Source: Bacteriovoracia bacterium (lineage in GTDB: Bacteria > Bdellovibrionota > Bacteriovoracia > Bacteriovoracales > Bacteriovoracaceae). Taken from it: 64,000 bases of DNA. Under the pieces are notes generated by a model. It did no database searches and was not told the origin of the DNA. It saw nothing but the letters and a program-made list of their open reading frames with translations. The stretch lies in NCBI GenBank assembly GCA_030431635.1, contig JAUIIL010000001.1, positions 186,001-250,000 of the forward strand, in the 5' to 3' direction. Both the position numbers and the translations under genes were made by a program. Positions 60,687-64,000 of this stretch are shown one piece after another. The stretch's first letter is position 1, and each line of letters begins with the position of its first letter.

Positions 60687-60995
60687 CTATTCAAATTCAA
60701 CGACTAAGTTTTCGATAATTTTAATGTCCAACTCTGGATTTCTCCTGAAATGCGAAGTTGATGAAAGACCCCAATAGTAAAAAGGGTCAAACTTTCTAAA
60801 AAAATCATCTTTTTCAAAGTAAGTGTCATGTTTCCAAATGCCTTTCAATTTATTGAAAAGTGCAAAGTCGAGAAGCTTTTTTAAAACCTCGCCAGTTACT
60901 TCAATATTTGTTTTTGAAAGAGCATCAATGACAGAAGTTTCAGCAATGCTTTCAACTTCTGTAAGATAATCTTGTGCGTAACTATGATTATTCAT
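60687..60995 (-). CDS. Small protein of unknown function between traL and traE
   Basis: A 102-residue soluble protein, acidic, with an aromatic stretch (FFRKFDPFYYWGLSS) in the middle. It is 8 bp downstream of the traL-like gene and 23 bp upstream of the traE-like gene, so it belongs to the transfer operon. No counterpart exists at this place in F, and no family is recognised. Confidence 0.6.
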   Translation of the reverse strand: MNNHSYAQDYLTEVESIAETSVIDALSKTNIEVTGEVLKKLLDFALFNKLKGIWKHDTYFEKDDFFRKFDPFYYWGLSSTSHFRRNPELDIKIIENLVVEFE

Positions 60996-61003
60996 TTTTT
61001 CCC

Positions 61004-61315
61004 CTAATCAGAATATTTACGTCTGCCTTTTGGATTAATGAACCCAAGAAGATTGACGTTAAGTTTTTTATAGGCCTTGTGAATAAAAACCCCCTTATTG
61101 TTTTTCTTTTTCACATGAGGAACATAAAATAGGGCCACAAGCAAAAGAGTAAACATTAATGTCCAGTTGTAGAGAAAGATTCCAAAAACCAAGATGATTC
61201 CTAAACACAGAGACAGATCTTGTAAGTCCCATTTATCGAGAAACATAATTGGCTCGTCTAAAGTCTTACTCACAGATCTGGAATGTTTAGATTTCATTTC
61301 TTGATATGAGTACAT
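61004..61315 (-). CDS. traL: TraL-like small membrane protein
   Basis: A 103-residue protein from ATG 61315, coupled to the pilin stop by TGATG. It has a basic N-terminus, a DEPIMFLDKWDLQDL segment, two close membrane helices (LSLCLGIILVFGIFLY, LMFTLLLVALFYV) and a basic C-terminus (INPKGRRKYSD), the layout of TraL. TraL acts in early pilus assembly. Its place after the pilin and before traE is that of F. Confidence 0.75.
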   Translation of the reverse strand: MYSYQEMKSKHSRSVSKTLDEPIMFLDKWDLQDLSLCLGIILVFGIFLYNWTLMFTLLLVALFYVPHVKKKNNKGVFIHKAYKKLNVNLLGFINPKGRRKYSD

Positions 61316-61791
61316 CAAGCTACCTCTCTGAACTGAATTACTTGGTTAGAACTAAACAGTGTTTGTCCTCCACCAATGTCAAAAATGTTCTTTACCCAAA
61401 TTGGACTCGTACCAAAGACAATTGCTGCAACAACAGCAATTACGGCCATTTTAAATGCTTGTTGCATAAGAGCGTGTCCTGCTGCTAAAACAGCAATCCC
61501 AGCAAAAATTCTTGCTCCCCATTTGAAAATACCTGTGTCTATGAGTCGCAATAGAGTTCCTGCTGCCTCAAGTTTGTCAGCTTGGTCTTGCCCTGGGATT
61601 CTCACTTGGGCAAAACTTTCGTTGAAGCAAATGAGGCCAACCGTAAACAACAACACCAAAAATGATGGGTTCCAATTTGGAAACTTAAATCTAGTAAAGA
61701 CTTCTCCAAATTGATTGTTTTTTAAGCAAAGCTGCATTTTTTCTCCTAAAGCTTCAATTGATAATAAATTTGAACTTAATAAGTTCATCAT
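61315..61791 (-). CDS. traA: VirB2/TraA-like conjugative pilin
   Basis: A 158-residue prepilin. ATG 61791 overlaps the preceding stop (ATGA) with GGAGG 9 bp upstream; ATG 61737 also has a perfect AGGAG and would give 140 residues, so the start is open. The long leader ends at NESFAQ. The mature part of about 95 residues has two hydrophobic helices, IFAGIAVLAAGHALMQ and KMAVIAVVAAIVFGTS, joined by a short basic loop, as in VirB2/TraA pilins. It is followed at once by traL. Confidence 0.75.
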   Translation of the reverse strand: MMNLLSSNLLSIEALGEKMQLCLKNNQFGEVFTRFKFPNWNPSFLVLLFTVGLICFNESFAQVRIPGQDQADKLEAAGTLLRLIDTGIFKWGARIFAGIAVLAAGHALMQQAFKMAVIAVVAAIVFGTSPIWVKNIFDIGGGQTLFSSNQVIQFREVA

Positions 61792-62618
61792 TGCTTAGTA
61801 CCTCCTTGAACAATTCTCTGGTTGAGAATTGTCAACAGTTGATTAGTTGGATGATAGCCAGAAATGCTATAGGTCTTACCGTCCTTCGTGGACACAACAG
61901 TAGTTGGAGTTCCTTTTCCTTTCTTGATTAAAGATTGAACCTCGCTCTTTGATGCTTGTACTATCACAAGAGGCGAAAGATCATCTTTAATCCTTCCGTT
62001 ATCGACTTGTTTAACGATGGTAAAAAATCCTCTTGCATTGAGTTCTTTAAAAGTGTGAACCATTCTTTTGCAATGAGGACAATTTGAGTCGTAATACATC
62101 GTGAACGCATACTTAGCGTTATCTACATTTAATTCTGGAACTTGCTCAAGCCTGTTATTTACGAAAGCAATTTGTTCATCTGATACATTGAGATTTTTCT
62201 TTTTGTAATCGGCAAAAGCTTTTATGAATCTCTGCCTTGCTTCATTTCTAAGCTGTACCCATTTCTCAAAGTTCTCAATATTTTTCTCAGTAGGATTTCT
62301 TGTTGCCTCCATTAATGGGGCTGGTGGCAAATGATTTCCTTCTTTAAAAAACTCATCATTTTTTATGTCCAGATACTTGTTCCAGTTAAATTTATCTCCT
62401 TCCTTTTTTTCAGTGGTGACTTCTTTAGTTTCTACTAATGTCTTCTTTTCCTCTTTGCCCCAAAAAGAAACTCCATCATCAAAGTATTTAAGTTCATCTG
62501 CATAAGAGTTATTTGAAAACAATACAAAAAATAGTGTTAAAGAAGATAGAATCCCCAATATCATTAGTAGAAAAAGCTTAATCTCGATAATGACTTCTTT
62601 TCGATTATCTTTATTCAA
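61788..62618 (-). CDS. Thioredoxin-fold (TrbB/DsbC-like) protein of the T4SS
   Basis: A 276-residue exported or membrane-anchored protein. The start is TTG at 62618, preceded by a perfect AAGGAGG at 9 nt; the longer open frame would run deep into the ATPase gene. The hydrophobic leader (LLMILGILSSLTLFFVLF) ends near NSYADE. A thioredoxin-like domain with MYYDSNCPHCKRMVHTF has the redox pair Cys180-Cys183, and GKGTPTTVV holds the cis-proline. In F, TrbB is a disulfide isomerase for the Cys-containing pilus proteins, which fits the Cys-bearing TraE- and TraH-like proteins here. Confidence 0.82.
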   Translation of the reverse strand: MNKDNRKEVIIEIKLFLLMILGILSSLTLFFVLFSNNSYADELKYFDDGVSFWGKEEKKTLVETKEVTTEKKEGDKFNWNKYLDIKNDEFFKEGNHLPPAPLMEATRNPTEKNIENFEKWVQLRNEARQRFIKAFADYKKKNLNVSDEQIAFVNNRLEQVPELNVDNAKYAFTMYYDSNCPHCKRMVHTFKELNARGFFTIVKQVDNGRIKDDLSPLVIVQASKSEVQSLIKKGKGTPTTVVSTKDGKTYSISGYHPTNQLLTILNQRIVQGGTKQ

Positions 62619-63804
62619 TTTCAATGACCTCCTTAAAACAGACAAGTCCATCCTCAATCTTTGATTGAGCAGCACTAAAAAAGTCTGCTTTATATTCGTG
62701 AAGTGATTTTTCTGAAGAAAACTCAAAACTTTGAATTTTCTCTAAATCTAGGTAGTCAATAATTGAAAGCTTTCCAATGGAACCTAGATTTTTGCAATGT
62801 TCACAGCCAGAGGCATTTAGAACTCTTGCGTTTTTAACTTTTCTCTTCTCTGCCTCTTGTATAAGAAATTCTTCCTTGGATTCTTCAAGAGGAATTGAAC
62901 AGCTTGGACATAGTTTTCTCAAAAGTCTTTGAGCTGCAACAAATTTGAAAACTTCTTTAATTTCGCTATTGGAAATATTTTGTCCGTTAAGTAGATTTTT
63001 GAACTTCAATATTGAACCAATTGGCGAATTTGCGTGGATGGTACTCAAAACTAAATGTCCACTCTGGCCACCGCTATAAGCTTCTTTAGCTGCTTCCGAG
63101 TCTCTTATTTCACCAAAGAACAAAACGTCAGGGTCTAGTCTTTTTGCCTGTTTTAATCCATCTGAAAAAGAAAGTTTTTCATTAATAGGAACTTGAACTA
63201 ATTTGTCATTTTCAATCTCAATAGGATCTTCAAAAGAGATAACTTTTAATGAATCTAAGTCTATTTCATTAAGTAGTGAGTGAAGAGTCGTTGTTTTTCC
63301 ACTTCCTGTACCACCTGAAATTAAAATGATTCCATTCTTAAAATTAATTGCTCTTTTTAGAGCATCTGACGTTTCTTTACTGAAGTTTAATTTATCCAAT
63401 TGTAAACTGATTCCAAGCTTACTTATCCGATAAACAATCATGTCTTCAAACTTAGTGCCGATAGTTGCCCATCTGACTTTGATTCCTAATTCTGGATATG
63501 AGGCCTCACCATTTAAAGCTTTTCCTCTTTTTGAAATAGGAATGTTTGAAAGCCTCTTTGCTTCGTTAATAAAACCTTGAGTATGCTTTTTTTCAATCTC
63601 CTTATATGTAAACAGCATTTTATCGACTCTAAGCCTTATGAGAGTTTTTTCTTTCTTAGGCTCTAGGTGTATATCACTGGCATCAAAATCAATTGCTGCT
63701 TTTAAAATTTCTTTAAAAAGCAAAGTGTAAGGAGCAGTAGAACGTAATCTTTCGTCTAGCGTAACTCTTTTTTCTATAATGATTTTTGAGTTTTCTTTCA
63801 TCAT
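62611..63804 (-). CDS. GspE/PilB-type secretion ATPase
   Basis: A 397-residue hexameric ATPase of the type II/IV secretion superfamily. Visible: the N2-type DASDIHLEPKK (42-52), Walker A GGTGSGKTTT (164-173), Asp box FEDPIE (191-196), Walker B DPDVLFFGEIRD (224-235), His box GHLVLSTIHA (249-258), and a zinc-binding pair CPSC (299-302) with CEHC about 45 residues later, typical of GspE/PilB and not of VirB11. Classical F-type systems have no such ATPase. It is coupled by ATGA to the small gene upstream and overlaps the thioredoxin-like gene downstream. Confidence 0.9.
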   Translation of the reverse strand: MMKENSKIIIEKRVTLDERLRSTAPYTLLFKEILKAAIDFDASDIHLEPKKEKTLIRLRVDKMLFTYKEIEKKHTQGFINEAKRLSNIPISKRGKALNGEASYPELGIKVRWATIGTKFEDMIVYRISKLGISLQLDKLNFSKETSDALKRAINFKNGIILISGGTGSGKTTTLHSLLNEIDLDSLKVISFEDPIEIENDKLVQVPINEKLSFSDGLKQAKRLDPDVLFFGEIRDSEAAKEAYSGGQSGHLVLSTIHANSPIGSILKFKNLLNGQNISNSEIKEVFKFVAAQRLLRKLCPSCSIPLEESKEEFLIQEAEKRKVKNARVLNASGCEHCKNLGSIGKLSIIDYLDLEKIQSFEFSSEKSLHEYKADFFSAAQSKIEDGLVCFKEVIEIE

Positions 63805-63977
63805 AGACCTCTACAAACTCCCTTAATCATTTCTAAAGTTGCCTTAATGTATGGAAGAAATGCCCAATCAACACAGCAACTTACTTTTTTGTAAGTTCCA
63901 AACAAATGTCCTGTGAGTTTTCCTGAAGTAATACGTCCAATTTCATTAACTCCCTTTGGAAGTTCTAAAATTGACAT
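63801..63977 (-). CDS. Small protein of the transfer operon (58 residues)
   Basis: A complete short frame: ATG 63977 with GAGGG 8 bp upstream, stop overlapping the ATPase start by ATGA. The product begins SILELPKGVNEIGRITSGKL and includes a CC pair in KKVSCCVDWAF and a final KGVCRGL. No membrane helix is clear. The strong ribosome site and stop-start overlap argue for a real gene; the family is unknown. Confidence 0.6.
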   Translation of the reverse strand: MSILELPKGVNEIGRITSGKLTGHLFGTYKKVSCCVDWAFLPYIKATLEMIKGVCRGL

Positions 63978-64000
63978 ATTTTGTCCCTCTCTAAAGCATT

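Larger units (their letters stand above)
47043..64000. mobile_element. Integrative conjugative element, left part (integrase to T4SS); right end outside window
   Basis: Contents in order from the left border: tyrosine integrase, excisionase-like protein, RHH-like protein, MOBP relaxase, MobC-like protein, lipoprotein, oriT candidate, then an F-type T4SS set on the same strand. The integrase at the edge reading toward the border and the terminator behind it place the left end near 46.9-47.06 kb. No tRNA gene or direct repeat marking attL was recognised and the other end is not in view, so the exact border, and whether the HEPN/MNT pair belongs to the element, are open. GGCC enrichment is shared with the chromosome, suggesting long residence in this lineage. 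Confidence 0.8.

Noticed and set aside
1-64000. CRISPR arrays, rRNA, tRNA or insertion sequences
   Set aside because: No regular direct repeats, no recognisable RNA gene sequences and no transposase were found on reading through.

Overview
The window is about 64 kb of AT-rich bacterial DNA with small gaps between genes, many overlapping convergent gene ends, frequent TTG/GTG starts with good Shine-Dalgarno sites, and many lipoproteins and exported proteins. The gene content (AmpG permease, trypsin-like protease, spore-photoproduct-lyase-like radical SAM protein in a non-sporulating setting, large secreted Cys-rich proteins, FliA-type promoter motifs) best fits a predatory Bdellovibrionota lineage such as Bacteriovorax or Halobacteriovorax. 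This assignment is inference from gene content, not from a phylogenetic marker.

Region 1 (1-25,340) is ordinary chromosome. It holds a partial ZIP metal transporter, a solitary cytosine-5 DNA methyltransferase with an AmpG-type permease, an ankyrin lipoprotein, a RHH/RelE-ParE toxin-antitoxin pair, a DUF2797-like protein, a secreted trypsin-like protease, aminopeptidase N, a lipoate ligase, ribosomal proteins L33 and L28, a PilZ-like protein, the iron-storage pair bfd-bfr behind a palindromic operator candidate, a radical SAM/nucleoside-phosphorylase-like pair, an aldo-keto reductase/glycosyltransferase pair, a small outer-membrane barrel, a cN-II-type nucleotidase and an ATP-grasp enzyme.

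Region 2 (25,326-46,218) is the most unusual part: eight genes for exported or membrane proteins arranged around a divergent promoter. Leftward runs an operon of three tandem paralogues, each with a Cys cluster, an OmpA-like domain and a C-terminal VWA-like domain ending in an ERWxxWP-type motif. Rightward lie four large secreted proteins: a 600-residue protein with three related beta modules, a 1378-residue Cys-rich protein with Gly/Ala-rich hydrophobic segments, a 1671-residue protein joining an M48-type metalloprotease to a UbiB/ABC1-like kinase fold, and a 990-residue CxC-repeat protein. A CPBP/CAAX intramembrane protease follows. Four promoters share a FliA (sigma-28)-like signature (-10 [A/T]CCGATAA, 12-nt spacer), so the locus is probably one regulon, plausibly expressed in a motile attack phase. 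I know of no described system with this composition.

Region 3 (about 47,000 to the right edge) is the left part of an integrative conjugative element, almost entirely on the minus strand. It has a tyrosine integrase, an excisionase-like protein, a MOBP-type relaxase with a MobC-like accessory protein, a GC-rich inverted-repeat region that is an oriT candidate, and an F-type type IV secretion set in near F-plasmid order (pilin, TraL, TraE, TraK, TraB, TraV, TraC, TraH-like, TraG-like). It also carries a thioredoxin-fold TrbB/DsbC-like protein and a GspE/PilB-type ATPase, which classical F systems lack. An MNT/HEPN toxin-antitoxin pair lies at the junction. The right end of the element is outside the window.

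Across both chromosome and element the palindrome GGCC is strongly over-represented, mainly as codon pairs of a G-ending codon followed by GCC (Ala). No tRNA, rRNA, CRISPR array or insertion sequence was recognised.
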